A stretch of DNA of 59,840 bases from Reyranella sp. (GCA_022844015.1 JALHMO010000013.1:1-59840), one strand, 5' to 3'; positions 40,658 through 50,068 are shown, numbered from the stretch's first letter. Program-made: numbers and translations. The notes: generated by a model not told the origin, from the sequence alone.

Positions 40658-42520
40658 TTGGACAGCGTCATGAGCACGCCCTTCAAGCCGATCGAGTTCC
40701 TGAGCCGTGACGTGCGCGTCGACCGGCGGGACGACGGCACGATCATCCTGCAATCGAACCACCGGCTGAAGCCCTACGAGAAGCATGTGCCTGCGTTCCT
40801 CGCCAAATGGGCCGACCAGGCGCCTGACCGGGTCTGGCTGGCGCAGCGCCGCGGGCCGGATCGCGAGTGGCTCACGCTCACCTACGGCGAGGCCAGGCGG
40901 CAGGTCGATGCCGTGACCCAGGCGCTGATCGAGCGCGGCTTCGGCCCGGACAGGCCGGTGATGATCCTGTCGTCGAACTCGATCGAGTTCGCCCTGCTCA
41001 CCATGGCGGCGATGCAGGCGCGCGCGCCGATCGCGCCGGTGTCGCCGGCCTACTCGGTGATGAGCCAGGACCATGCCAAGCTGCGCTACGTCTTCGACCT
41101 CATCGAGCCCGGCCTTGTATTCGTGCAGAACGGCGAAATCTATGCCCGCGCCCTGGCGGCGCTCGACCTCGAGGGCGTGCTGCTGGTCCATGTCGACAAG
41201 GCGCCCCCCGAGAGACAGTCGCTGCCGTGGAGCGAGTTCGTGGCGACGCGGCCGACCGAGGCGGTCGCGCGGTCGGTCGAGGCGATCGAGCCCGGCACGA
41301 CGGCCAAGTTCCTGTTCACCTCGGGCAGCACCGGCATGCCCAAGGCGGTGATCAACACCCAGGAGATGATGTGCGCCAACCTGGCGATGGGCCAGATGGC
41401 GCGCACGCGCCGGCCCGACGATCCGCCGGGCGTCATGCTCGACTGGCTGCCGTGGAACCACACGATGGGCGGCAACGCCACCTTCCAGGGCAACCTCGCC
41501 GACGGCGGCACGACCTACATCGACGACGGCAAGCCGCTGCCCGGCCTGTTCGAGGAGACCCTGCGCAATCTGCGCGAGATCTCGCCGACCTACTTCGCCA
41601 ACGTGCCGGCCGGCTACGCCATGCTGGCGACGGCGCTGGAGAACGACGAGGCGCTCGCCCGGCGCTTCTTCAAGAACCTGAACTCGCTGGCCTACGGCGG
41701 TGCCACCCTGCCGTCCGACCTCTACGAGCGCATGGAGACGCTGGCGGTAAAATACACCGGCTTCCGGCTGCCATTCGTCACCGGCTGGGGCTCGACCGAG
41801 ACCGCGCCGACGGCGACGACCGTGCACTGGGCCTCGGAGAGGGTCGGCCTGATCGGCCTGCCGTTCCCCGGCGTGCAGCTGAAGCTCGTGCCGACCGGCG
41901 AGGACGGCCGCTACGAGCTGAGACTCAAGAGCGTGATCGTGACGCCGGGCTACTACCGCCAGCCCGAGCTGACGGCGCAGATGTTCGACGAGGAGGGGTT
42001 CTACAAGATCGGCGATGCCGGCCGCTTCGTCGATCCCGAGGATCCGAGCTGGGGCCTGATCTTCGACGGCCGCGTGGTCGAGGATTTCAAGCTGTCGAGC
42101 GGCACCTTCGTGCTGGTCGGCACCTTGCGCACGACGGCCATCGCGGCCGCGAGCCCGGTGCTGCAGGATGCCGTGATCTGCGGCCAGGACCGCGACTATG
42201 CCGGCCTCCTGGGCTTCCCCAATGTCGCCGCCTGCCGCCAGCTCGCCGGCGACGACGGTACCAGGCTTGCGATGGCCGAGTTGCTCGCCCATCCCGCCGT
42301 GGTCGACGCCCTGCGCGAGGGGTTGGGCCGGATGAACCGGGAGGGCCGGGGCTCGTCGATGCGCATAAAGCGCGCACTGCTGATGGCCGAGCCGCCCTCG
42401 GTCGACGGCCACGAGATCACCGACAAGGGCTACATCAACCAGCGCGCCACCCTCGAGCGCCGCAAGGCGCTGGTCGACAGGCTCTACGCCGGCGGTGAGG
42501 GCGTGATCGAGATCGGGTGA
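40658..42520 (+). CDS. Feruloyl-CoA-synthetase-like acyl-CoA ligase
   Basis: 620-aa AMP-forming ligase. P-loop-like A3 motif FLFTSGSTGMPKAVI, A5 GWGSTETAPTATTV, A7/A8 FYKIGDAGRFVDPED..GRVVEDFKL and the C-terminal lysine in EITDKGYINQ. Overall resemblance is to feruloyl-CoA synthetases (Fcs), which activate hydroxycinnamates for chain shortening. TTG 40658 is proposed as the start because GGGAGA is 7 bases upstream; ATG 40670 would be too far. No enoyl-CoA hydratase/aldolase (Ech) or vanillin dehydrogenase is nearby, so the substrate could be another aromatic or fatty acid. Confidence 0.85.
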   Translation: MDSVMSTPFKPIEFLSRDVRVDRRDDGTIILQSNHRLKPYEKHVPAFLAKWADQAPDRVWLAQRRGPDREWLTLTYGEARRQVDAVTQALIERGFGPDRPVMILSSNSIEFALLTMAAMQARAPIAPVSPAYSVMSQDHAKLRYVFDLIEPGLVFVQNGEIYARALAALDLEGVLLVHVDKAPPERQSLPWSEFVATRPTEAVARSVEAIEPGTTAKFLFTSGSTGMPKAVINTQEMMCANLAMGQMARTRRPDDPPGVMLDWLPWNHTMGGNATFQGNLADGGTTYIDDGKPLPGLFEETLRNLREISPTYFANVPAGYAMLATALENDEALARRFFKNLNSLAYGGATLPSDLYERMETLAVKYTGFRLPFVTGWGSTETAPTATTVHWASERVGLIGLPFPGVQLKLVPTGEDGRYELRLKSVIVTPGYYRQPELTAQMFDEEGFYKIGDAGRFVDPEDPSWGLIFDGRVVEDFKLSSGTFVLVGTLRTTAIAAASPVLQDAVICGQDRDYAGLLGFPNVAACRQLAGDDGTRLAMAELLAHPAVVDALREGLGRMNREGRGSSMRIKRALLMAEPPSVDGHEITDKGYINQRATLERRKALVDRLYAGGEGVIEIG

Positions 42521-42577
42521 GACGGCGTACTTCTCGTACGGGTCGTGCGCGCTGGCGTACCGGGCGCCGTTCTCCTT

Positions 42578-42603
42578 CCCAGCTTCGCTTCAGCGAAGCT
42601 GGG
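42578..42603 (+). terminator. Hairpin after the CoA ligase gene
   Basis: CCCAGCTTCGCT and AGCGAAGCTGGG pair perfectly over 12 bases around a 2-base centre. It lies 57 bases after the stop. No T-tract follows, so the terminator role is uncertain; it may belong to the repeat that begins right after it. Confidence 0.4.
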
Positions 42604-42815
42604 GAGGCGCCCCCATAGGCGCTAAAATGGAAGGAAACCTCATCCTGAGGAGCGCCCGCAGGGCGCGTCTCGAAGGATGGGCCACATAGAGATCGTTGAA
42701 AAAAGTCGTGTCGCGGCGCTCTTCACTGTGGCCGACCCTTCGAGACGCGGCCCTCCAGGCCGCTCCTCAGGGTGAGGTCCGTTTGCATTTTAACGCCTAT
42801 GGGAGGTGCCCCCGT
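42600..42815. repeat. Nested palindromic repeat, copy D
   Basis: Outer arms CCCATAGGCGCTAAAAT (about 42612) and ATTTTAACGCCTATGGG (about 42787) are inverted. Inside is the REP core CCTCATCCTGAGGAGCGCCC..TCTCGAAGGATGG, mirrored by ACCCTTCGAGACGCGGCC..GCTCCTCAGGGTGAGG. The remaining gap to 43112 holds CCCCAGCGAAGCTGGGG (42877 region) and no gene. Confidence 0.8.
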
Positions 42816-43112
42816 AGTCGGGAGCGGAGGGGTCACGAGCAACCCCCCTGTGCTCGGCGTGCTGGGGGTCTCCCCAGCGAAGCTGGGGCGGAGAGCGGGA
42901 GAATGCCCGTCTGCCCCCGCCAGGGCGGGTCGCGTCGCGTGGAATCGATCTTCAAGGATAACTCGAACTTTTCACGTGCTGCGTGAGCCGAGTTCTGCTA
43001 ACCGCCCAGACACAGACGGTACAGGCAGGCTCGGGCTGCGCAGCGATCGCGCGTTGCCACGACAGGGTCACGTTCTCGAAAAGATGGTTGGGCGAAACGT
43101 TGGGGCAGCAGC

Positions 43113-44708
43113 GTGCGATTTTTGTTTGCCGATCATGTGCTCGATACCGACCGGCGTGAGCTTCACCGGGGCGCGGACGCCGTTGCCATCGAGCCGCAGG
43201 TTCTGGATCTGCTGATTTTCCTGCTGGAGAATCGCAACCGTGTCGTCACGAGGGACGATCTCGTCGCCTCGGTCTGGGGCGGCCGGATCGTTTCGGAGTC
43301 GACCCTGACCAGCCGCGTGTTCGCTGCGCGCAAGGCGGTCGGCGACGATGGCCAGCACCAGAAGCTGATCCGTACGATTGCGCGCAAGGGCCTGCGCTTT
43401 GTCGGCGACGTGCGCGTCGAGCTGGATCGCCCCGAACCGGCAAATGCGCCGGATCGGCGGCAGCCGGATGAAGCTCGCGCGTCCTTGCAGGCGGCGCCGC
43501 GGCTCGCCGAGCGACCGGGCATCGCCGTGCTCCCCTTTGCCAACTCGTCCGGCGATCCGGAGCAGGAGTATTTCTCGGACGGCGTCGCCGAAGACATCCT
43601 GACGACCCTGGCCAAGTCGCGGGCGTTGTTCGTGATCGCCCGCAACTCCACCTTCACCTACAAGGGCAAGGTGATCGCCATCAAGGATGTCGGTCGCGAG
43701 CTCGGCGTGCGCTATGTGCTCGAAGGCAGTATCCGAAAGGCCGGCAACCGCATCCGGGTGACGACACGGCTCGTCGACGCGATAACGGATCGACAGATCT
43801 GGGCCGAGCACTACGACCGCGACGTGGCCGACGTTTTCCTGGTGCAAGACGAGATCGCCGCGAGCGTTTGCGAGGCGATCCAGCCGCGGGTCGAGCGCAG
43901 CGAGCGCGAGCGCGCGGCGCTCAAGGCGCCGGAACGTCTGGACGCCTGGGAATGCTACCACCGCGGAATGTGGCATCTCGCGAATACCGAGGCTGCAGAG
44001 AACACCATGGCCCGCGGCTTTTTCGCGCGCGCGATGCAGCTCGATCCGCAATTCGCGCGGGTGGATGCCGCCCTCGCCCAAAGCTATCTCGACGAGGTCA
44101 CCCTTTTCCGCCCCGATCTTCGCAACGTGAATGTCGCCCAGGCACTCGAGCACGCGCGGAACGCGGTCAGGAAGGATGCGACGGACGCTGCAGCACATGC
44201 CGTGCTGGCGCGTGCTCTCTGGATGTCGGGATCGCATGCGGAGAGTCTCGCCGAGGCCGATCTCGCGGTCAGCCTCGAGCCTGGTTCTGCGCTGGCCCAC
44301 GGCGCCCAGGGGGGCGCCCGGCTCTGGGGAGGGCGCCCTGGGGACGCAATAAAGCCCCTGCAGGCGGCAATGCGCCTCAGCCCGTTCGATCCTCTCATCC
44401 CTCTATGGTTGCACTATGTCGCCCGTGCGCACTACCTGACCCGGGACTACGATGCCTCGATCCGGGTGGCACAGCAGTTGCGCCACTCGTTTCCGCGCTT
44501 CCGGCCGCCTTACAACACATTGCTGGCTGCGCTCGGCCAGACCGGGCAGGTCGACGAGGCGCGCATCGTGTTCGATGACGCAATGGCGCGATTCAACGAG
44601 GCCTTCCTTACCTACCTGTCGCTCCCGTTGAACGAGCTCCGGGAACTTCGGCCCGAGGACCGCGAGCATCTGATCTCGGGCTTTCGCAAGGCGGGGTTGG
44701 TCGCGTGA
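43113..44708 (+). CDS. Winged-helix regulator with TolB-like and TPR regions
   Basis: 531-aa protein. Residues 1-100 are an OmpR/CadC-type winged helix (LDLLIFLLENRNRVVTRDDL..VWGGRIVSESTLTSRVFAAR). Residues 136-260 are the TolB/FlgO-like domain (IAVLPFANSSGDPEQEYFSD, GVRYVLEGSIRKAGNRIRVT). The rest is TPR-like helices. Unlike CadC there is no membrane segment. Proteins of this architecture are often annotated as adenylate-cyclase-related regulators; this one lacks a cyclase domain. GTG start at 43113. Target genes unknown. Confidence 0.82.
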   Translation: MRFLFADHVLDTDRRELHRGADAVAIEPQVLDLLIFLLENRNRVVTRDDLVASVWGGRIVSESTLTSRVFAARKAVGDDGQHQKLIRTIARKGLRFVGDVRVELDRPEPANAPDRRQPDEARASLQAAPRLAERPGIAVLPFANSSGDPEQEYFSDGVAEDILTTLAKSRALFVIARNSTFTYKGKVIAIKDVGRELGVRYVLEGSIRKAGNRIRVTTRLVDAITDRQIWAEHYDRDVADVFLVQDEIAASVCEAIQPRVERSERERAALKAPERLDAWECYHRGMWHLANTEAAENTMARGFFARAMQLDPQFARVDAALAQSYLDEVTLFRPDLRNVNVAQALEHARNAVRKDATDAAAHAVLARALWMSGSHAESLAEADLAVSLEPGSALAHGAQGGARLWGGRPGDAIKPLQAAMRLSPFDPLIPLWLHYVARAHYLTRDYDASIRVAQQLRHSFPRFRPPYNTLLAALGQTGQVDEARIVFDDAMARFNEAFLTYLSLPLNELRELRPEDREHLISGFRKAGLVA

Positions 44709-44735
44709 TCCCGCGCGAGCCGCTCCTTCAGGCGT

Positions 44736-45353
44736 TCAGGGCGCCAATGCACCGAGATAGCGACGAACGTCGGGATCGGAGATGATGCGGCCAAAGTCGG
44801 CGAAGGGCCGGGCTTGGCCGTTAGCCACGAAAAGGTAGCGCTCGCAGGTCTGGCGCAGCAGCTCGAGATGGAGCGCCGCCGTCGGATGCAAGCAAATGAA
44901 AACGAGCCGCCCCTCGCCACGCAGGCGGTGGAAGAAATCGAGCATGAAGCCGATATAGCCGTCCTGGGCGTTGAACTGCGGCTCGTCGAAAAGATGCACG
45001 ACGGGATAGCTGCTGCCGGCGGGCTCCATCATGAAGTCGGGCCGCGTCCGCGAGAAGCGGCGGACCTGGTAGCTCTGGTGGTAGTGGATGGCCAGACGGT
45101 CGCGCTCGCGATAGCGCACGCGCTGCATGTCGTGCCCTGCGACCACGACCCGGCCTCCGGTCGGGGCGTTGGAACCGGCGATCATTTCGAACAAGGTCGT
45201 CTTGCCCGCGCCATTCGGTCCCATCACGCCCACGATGGCGGGCTCGTCGATTCGGAAGTCGACGTCGAGCCGGAAGGCCAGGGTGCGGTCGAACAGGCCG
45301 CGGCGGTAGATTTTGCTGACGCGCTCCAGCGCCAGCAACGGGAGACCGCTCAT
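44736..45353 (-). CDS. Atypical ABC ATPase of the Liv operon, missing the helical subdomain
   Basis: 205-aa ATPase-like protein. Walker A GPNGAGKT is at 45-52, a Q-loop Gln at about 93, Walker B VVHLFDEP at 118-125, and a switch-like H156. Only about 25 residues separate Q-loop and Walker B, against 65-75 in normal members. The helical subdomain and LSGGQ signature are absent, with MEPAGSSYP in their place. It overlaps livF by ATGA and is the sixth and last gene of the operon. It could be a regulatory ATPase or non-transport partner; loss of function is also possible. Confidence 0.8.
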   Translation of the reverse strand: MSGLPLLALERVSKIYRRGLFDRTLAFRLDVDFRIDEPAIVGVMGPNGAGKTTLFEMIAGSNAPTGGRVVVAGHDMQRVRYRERDRLAIHYHQSYQVRRFSRTRPDFMMEPAGSSYPVVHLFDEPQFNAQDGYIGFMLDFFHRLRGEGRLVFICLHPTAALHLELLRQTCERYLFVANGQARPFADFGRIISDPDVRRYLGALAP

Positions 45354-46051
45354 TGCGCGCCTCCCAGCAGGCGCCGCTTCAGCGCCGGATCGGCGGTGAG
45401 CGCCGCGGCGTCGCCCGCCCAGGCGACCATGCCGGACGACAGGACGACCACCTTGTCGGCGACGGAAAGCGCGATGTCGGCGTTCTGCTCGACCACGATC
45501 GAGGCGATGCCCTCGCCCTTGAGGCGGCGGACCACCGCCATGACGTCGTCGACGATCTTGGGTGCGAGGCCCTGGCTCGGCTCGTCGAACAGCACGAGGC
45601 CGGGCGAGCCCAGCAGCGCCCGGCCGATCGCCACCATCTGCATCTCGCCGCCCGACAGCGTCTCGGCCTCCCGCGCCATAAGGTATTTCAGCGCCGAGAA
45701 GATGTCGGTCACCTCCGACATCGACCAGGCGCGGAAGCGCGTGGTCTTGATGCCGAGCGCCAGGTTCTTGGCGACGGTCAGGGTCGGGCAGAGGCGCCGG
45801 TCGTCGGGCACCCAGCCGATCCCGGCGCGAGCGATCTGGTGCGTCGTGCGCCGGCCGAGCGACTGGCCGTCGAGCGCGATCTCGCCCTTGCGCGGCCGTG
45901 TCAGGCCGAGGATCGAGCGCAGCACGGTGGTCTTGCCTGCGCCGTTGGCGCCGAGCAGCGCCAGCACCTCGCCGGAGGCGACCGACAGCGAAACGCCGAA
46001 CAGGGCCTGCGTCTCGCCGTAGTAGGTGTCGATGGCGCGGACCTCGAGCAT
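45350..46051 (-). CDS. livF: Branched-chain-type ABC transporter ATPase (LivF-like)
   Basis: 233-aa ATPase. Walker A GANGAGKTT, Q-loop region WVPDDRRLCPTL, signature LSGGEMQMVAIGRAL, Walker B LVLFDEPSQGLAPKIV and switch His region VVEQNAD. Energises uptake through LivHM together with LivG. One-base overlap (TGATG) with livG and 4-base overlap with the next ATPase gene indicate tight coupling. Substrate may be an amino acid, amide or aromatic acid rather than leucine. Confidence 0.92.
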   Translation of the reverse strand: MLEVRAIDTYYGETQALFGVSLSVASGEVLALLGANGAGKTTVLRSILGLTRPRKGEIALDGQSLGRRTTHQIARAGIGWVPDDRRLCPTLTVAKNLALGIKTTRFRAWSMSEVTDIFSALKYLMAREAETLSGGEMQMVAIGRALLGSPGLVLFDEPSQGLAPKIVDDVMAVVRRLKGEGIASIVVEQNADIALSVADKVVVLSSGMVAWAGDAAALTADPALKRRLLGGAQ

Positions 46052-46794
46052 CAGGCGAGCTTCCCGAGGTTGGAATTCCTCACCCAGGGATTGGCGCGGA
46101 GGTCGGCGGGGCTGCCCTGTGCGATCACCTGGCCCCAGTGGATCACCGAAATCACGTCGGCCAGTGAGAACAGGAATTCCATGTCGTGCTCGATCACGAC
46201 CAGCGTGACTGCGCCCTTCAGCTTGCGCACGAGGTCGGCCAGACGGGCGCGCCCGTCGCTGCCCAGCCCGGCCGTCGGCTCGTCGAGGAACAGCAGCTTC
46301 GGTCGCGAGGCCAGCGCCACCGCGATCTCCAGCGCCCGGCGTTCGCCATAGGGCAGGGATTTCGCGATCTGGCCGGCCCGGTCGCCGAGGCCGACGTTGA
46401 CCAGAATTTCGTGCGCTTCGCCGACCAGCGCGGAATCGCGATAGGCCTGTCCGATCGGATCGGCGCCGCGCCGGCGCGTTTCGGGCAGGGCGATGGCCAC
46501 GTTCTCGAAGGCCGTGAACTCGTCGAACAGATTCATGAGCTGGAACGAACGCGCGATGCCGAGCCGCGAGATTGCCTGCGGCGACCGGCCGGTGATGTCG
46601 GCGCCATCGAACACCACCCGGCCGCGGTCGGGCCTGTAGCGACCGGTCAGCACGTTGAAGCAGGTCGTCTTGCCGGCGCCGTTGGGGCCCATGATGCCGG
46701 AGAGGCGGCCCACCTCGAAGGACAGCGAGATATCCTCCAGCACCACCCTGTCGCCGAACCGCAAGTGCAGCTCATGGGCTTCGAACAGCGCCAT
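46051..46794 (-). CDS. livG: Branched-chain-type ABC transporter ATPase (LivG-like)
   Basis: 247-aa ATPase. Walker A GPNGAGKTT, the LivG-type ARSFQLMNLFDEFTAFENV Q-loop, signature LPYGERRALEIAVAL, Walker B LLFLDEPTAGLG, and switch VVIEHDME. The C-terminus GSPADLRANPWV is typical of LivG. Start at 46794, 2 bases after the livM stop; the 549-residue open frame upstream is only read-through of livM in another frame. Forms a heterodimer with LivF. Confidence 0.92.
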   Translation of the reverse strand: MALFEAHELHLRFGDRVVLEDISLSFEVGRLSGIMGPNGAGKTTCFNVLTGRYRPDRGRVVFDGADITGRSPQAISRLGIARSFQLMNLFDEFTAFENVAIALPETRRRGADPIGQAYRDSALVGEAHEILVNVGLGDRAGQIAKSLPYGERRALEIAVALASRPKLLFLDEPTAGLGSDGRARLADLVRKLKGAVTLVVIEHDMEFLFSLADVISVIHWGQVIAQGSPADLRANPWVRNSNLGKLA

Positions 46795-46796
46795 GG

Positions 46797-47777
46797 CTAC
46801 GTCGCCTCCGGTCGCTTCGTCCGGGCGGGGCGCAGGAACATGCCGCCCAGCCCTTCGGGCTTGTAGATGACCAGGGCCACGAACAGCATGCCGAACCACA
46901 GCATCCAACCGGTGGTGAACGCACCGATCACGTCGCGGGCCAGCAGGAAGACGATGGCGCCCAGCACCGGCCCCCAGAAGGTGACGAGGCCGCCGCCGAC
47001 CAGGGTCATCATGACGATGTATCCCGAATAGTGCAGGCTCATGACGTCGGGAAAGGCCGAAGCCTGCGCCATGGCGAACAGCCCGCCCGCCAGGCCCGAC
47101 AGGCCGGCCGACAGGATCAGCACCGCGGCCTTGTAGCGCCACACGTCGTAGCCCACGAACCGGGCGCGAGTCTCGTTCTGCTTGATCGCCCTCAGGATGC
47201 GGCCGAAGGGCGAGTGGACGAGGCGCCACAGCAGCAGCGAGACCACGACGAAGATCGCCAGCACGAAATAGAACAGGGAGACGTTGTGCGAGAGGTCGAC
47301 TGTCGCGACACCGAGCTGCACCGGCAGCCGCTCGATCTTGAGCAACCCGTCCTCGCCACCGGTGACGGTGTGCCACTTGATGGCGATGAACCAGAACACC
47401 TGGCCGAAGGCGATGGTGAGCAGCGAATAGTAGATGCCGCGCCGGTGCGAGATGAAGGCCGCCACGAGGGTGCCGCCCGCCGATGCCGTCGCCACGGCGG
47501 CGCCCAGGCAGAACCACAGGTCGGGCACGAGGTTGAGTTGGGCGAGGCCGAAGCCGTAGGCACCGAGGCCGAAGAAGGCGCCGTGCCCGAACGACGGCAG
47601 GCCGCTGTGGCCCAGCACGAGATTGTAGGCCAGCGCATAGGTCGCAAAGATCAGGACCTCGACCCCGAGATACTGGTAGAGGCCGACATGCTCGATCCAC
47701 AGCGGCACGGTGGCGAAGGCTGCCCAGACAGCGATCATCACCGGCGTCAGCGTTGGAACCGTGTGGCCGCTACGCAT
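46797..47777 (-). CDS. livM: Branched-chain-type ABC permease (LivM-like)
   Basis: 326-aa permease with about 8-10 hydrophobic segments. Diagnostic are YALAYNLVLGHSGLPSFGHG..FFGLGAY and the coupling helix around SPFGRILRAIKQNETRARFV. ATG 47777 overlaps livH by one base (TGATG). Translocation subunit paired with LivH. Confidence 0.92.
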   Translation of the reverse strand: MRSGHTVPTLTPVMIAVWAAFATVPLWIEHVGLYQYLGVEVLIFATYALAYNLVLGHSGLPSFGHGAFFGLGAYGFGLAQLNLVPDLWFCLGAAVATASAGGTLVAAFISHRRGIYYSLLTIAFGQVFWFIAIKWHTVTGGEDGLLKIERLPVQLGVATVDLSHNVSLFYFVLAIFVVVSLLLWRLVHSPFGRILRAIKQNETRARFVGYDVWRYKAAVLILSAGLSGLAGGLFAMAQASAFPDVMSLHYSGYIVMMTLVGGGLVTFWGPVLGAIVFLLARDVIGAFTTGWMLWFGMLFVALVIYKPEGLGGMFLRPARTKRPEAT

Positions 47778-48703
47778 CACGCCTCCAGGACGCTCTTCTT
47801 GCCGAACAGGCCGCGCGAGCGGAACGTCACCACCAGGATCAGCAGCAGGTACATCGACAGCATCGACCATTCCGAGGCATAGGCGCCGGCGAGACCGACC
47901 ACCATGCCGACCAGGAGCCCGCCCAGCACGGCGCCCCAGAAGCTGCCGACGCCGCCCAGCACGATGATGACGAAGGCCGGGATCACGGCATCGACACCCA
48001 TGTGCGGGCGGATGCCCCAGACCGGGGCCAGGATCACGCCGGCGACGGCGGCCATCATCGTGCCCAGCACGAAAACGCCGACGCGCAGCTTCTCGAGGTC
48101 GTGGCCCAGCGCCTGAACGATCTCGCTGTCGTGCGCGCCGGCCTTGACCAGGGCGCCGAAGCGCGTGCGTTCGATCACCAGCCAGACGACGGCCATGGCG
48201 ATCACCGCGAAACCCGCGGCCCAGAAGCGGTAGGTAGACCAGACGAGGTCGAGCATAAGGAAGCCGCCCGAGATGCCGCGCGGCACCGGCAGCATGTAGT
48301 CGCGCGTGCCCCAGACGATGCGGATCAGCTCCTCGATGACCATGGCGGCGCCGAAGGTGAGCAGCAGCCCGTAGAGCGGATCGCGGCCATAGGTGCGGCG
48401 CATCAGCCGTTCGAGCACCACGCCGAACGGCGCCACCAGCACCGGCGCGACGAAGACCGCGGCGGCGAAGCGCCAACCGAGCGGCGCCGCCGCCCACGCC
48501 TGCAGCAGGTCCGGCGGCAGGGGCAGGCGGGGCGTGGCGATCGCATAGGCGAAATAGGCGCCCAGCGCGAACAGTGAGCCGTGCGCGAGGTTGATCTGCT
48601 CCATCAGCCCCAGGATCAGCATGAATCCCAGAGCCAGTAGGGCGAACAGCAGGCCGAGCGCGACGCCGTTCACCAGATGGGGCAGAAGCCCGATGATCGA
48701 CAC
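47777..48703 (-). CDS. livH: Branched-chain-type ABC permease (LivH-like)
   Basis: 308-aa permease. LALGFMLILGLMEQINLAHG and SLFALGAYFAYAI at the N-terminus are the LivH signature, with RTRFGALVKAGAHDSEIVQA as the coupling region and GGVGSFWGAVLGGLLVGMVV near the end. Lies 23 bases after the binding-protein gene. Confidence 0.92.
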   Translation of the reverse strand: MSIIGLLPHLVNGVALGLLFALLALGFMLILGLMEQINLAHGSLFALGAYFAYAIATPRLPLPPDLLQAWAAAPLGWRFAAAVFVAPVLVAPFGVVLERLMRRTYGRDPLYGLLLTFGAAMVIEELIRIVWGTRDYMLPVPRGISGGFLMLDLVWSTYRFWAAGFAVIAMAVVWLVIERTRFGALVKAGAHDSEIVQALGHDLEKLRVGVFVLGTMMAAVAGVILAPVWGIRPHMGVDAVIPAFVIIVLGGVGSFWGAVLGGLLVGMVVGLAGAYASEWSMLSMYLLLILVVTFRSRGLFGKKSVLEA

Positions 48704-48726
48704 GCTACGCTACGCTGTGCCGGACT

Positions 48727-50019
48727 TTACTGTTCGTAGGTCGGGATGTCGGCGTAGGGCCTCAGCTTGCAGGCCGTCAGCGAGGCCGTGTCCATGGCCT
48801 GCTGGGGCGTCGCCGCGCTGATGATCTCGAACAGGTCGGTCTTGTCGGCCGGCTTGGGATTGCGCTTGGCGAGGTAGATCGTCTGCTGGACCTGGTGTGT
48901 CGTCGCATCGATGTAGGCGTCGTAGGTCTGCATGCGGTCGAGGGCCGTCATCTTGCGGCCCTCCAGGGCCTTGATGATGGCGATGTTGTTGGTCGTGCCG
49001 GTCTGCTCGATGGCACGCAGCAGCTCGCGGGTCGCCATGTAGCCATTGTACGAGACATTGCCGGGCACCGGGATCGGCGCCTTGGGATAGCTCGTCTGCC
49101 AGCGCCTGACGAACTCCGGTACGCCCGGCAAGGCAAGCTTGTGGTACCAGTTGGTGCCGAACACGCCGAACAGCGTCTCGGGCACGCCCCAGATGTCGGG
49201 CCAGTCCTGCTGGTTGTTGATCCAGGCGGCCTTGTCCTCGAGCTTCAGCTCGGCGATCTGCTGGCGCAGCGCCTTGATGTCGTCGCCGCCGATCGCCATG
49301 GCGATGACGTCGGGCTTGATCTGCTGGACCTTGAGCAGATAGGCGGTGAAGTCGCGCGTGTTCTGCGGCACCAGCAAGTTGTCGACGACCTGGCCGCCGG
49401 CCTTTTCGACCTCGGCCTTGGTGGCGGCCGACGTGGTGTGGCCCCACACATAGTCGTTGGTCAGCAGCAGCCACTTCTTGCCGAGCTTCTCCACCGCGTT
49501 GGCAACGGCGGCCTTGGAGAAGTTGGTGCCGTTGCCGTCCCATACGAACTTCACGCGGCTGCAGTTGACGCCGGCCTCGCTCGGTGCCGAGGAGTTGGTG
49601 TTCATGTAGATCGTGCCGTACTTGTTGGCGACCTGCGTGATGGCGTTGGCGACGCCCGAATGGATGGCGCCGAGCAGGAAGCCGCACTGTTCCTGGGCGA
49701 TGAAGCGCTCGGCGACGCGCGTGCCGGTGGCCGGGTTGGTCTCGGTGTCGGCGGTGATCCACTCGACTTTGCGCCCGAGCACGCCGCCCTTGGCGTTGAA
49801 CTCGTCGATCGCCAGCCGCATGCCGAGCATGTCGTCCTGGCCGCTGTTGCCGTACTGGCCGCTGGCGTCGCAAGTAAGGCCGAGCTTGATCGGCTTCTTG
49901 CCCTGCGCCCACACCCGGTTGTGGCGCCACGGACCAAGGAAACTCGCCGTTCCGGCCAGTGCCGCGCTCATCAGGCTGGCCTTGAACACGCGGCGCCGCG
50001 TAACGCGTGACTTCGTCAT
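48727..50019 (-). CDS. Liv-type ABC solute-binding protein, Tat-type signal
   Basis: 430-aa type-1 periplasmic binding protein (LivJ/AmiC-like). The N-terminus MTKSRVTRRRVFKASL carries an RRxF twin-arginine-like motif, then a hydrophobic stretch ending near VWAQGKKP. The mature part has KLGLTCDASGQYGNSGQDDM and GGVLGRKVEWI, usual for the family. AmiC/UrtA-type proteins bind amides, urea or aromatic acids, so the ligand need not be a branched-chain amino acid. ATG 50019 follows GGAGGGGACCC. First gene of the six-gene operon, divergent from RpiR. Confidence 0.88.
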   Translation of the reverse strand: MTKSRVTRRRVFKASLMSAALAGTASFLGPWRHNRVWAQGKKPIKLGLTCDASGQYGNSGQDDMLGMRLAIDEFNAKGGVLGRKVEWITADTETNPATGTRVAERFIAQEQCGFLLGAIHSGVANAITQVANKYGTIYMNTNSSAPSEAGVNCSRVKFVWDGNGTNFSKAAVANAVEKLGKKWLLLTNDYVWGHTTSAATKAEVEKAGGQVVDNLLVPQNTRDFTAYLLKVQQIKPDVIAMAIGGDDIKALRQQIAELKLEDKAAWINNQQDWPDIWGVPETLFGVFGTNWYHKLALPGVPEFVRRWQTSYPKAPIPVPGNVSYNGYMATRELLRAIEQTGTTNNIAIIKALEGRKMTALDRMQTYDAYIDATTHQVQQTIYLAKRNPKPADKTDLFEIISAATPQQAMDTASLTACKLRPYADIPTYEQ

Positions 50020-50068
50020 GGGTCCCCTCCACCATTTATCGAGAACAGCATTTTCATTGTCACCGGAG

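Noticed and set aside
46051-47700. 549-residue LivG with an N-terminal extension
   Set aside because: The extension is the livM sequence in another frame; the true livG starts at 46794, 2 bases after the livM stop.
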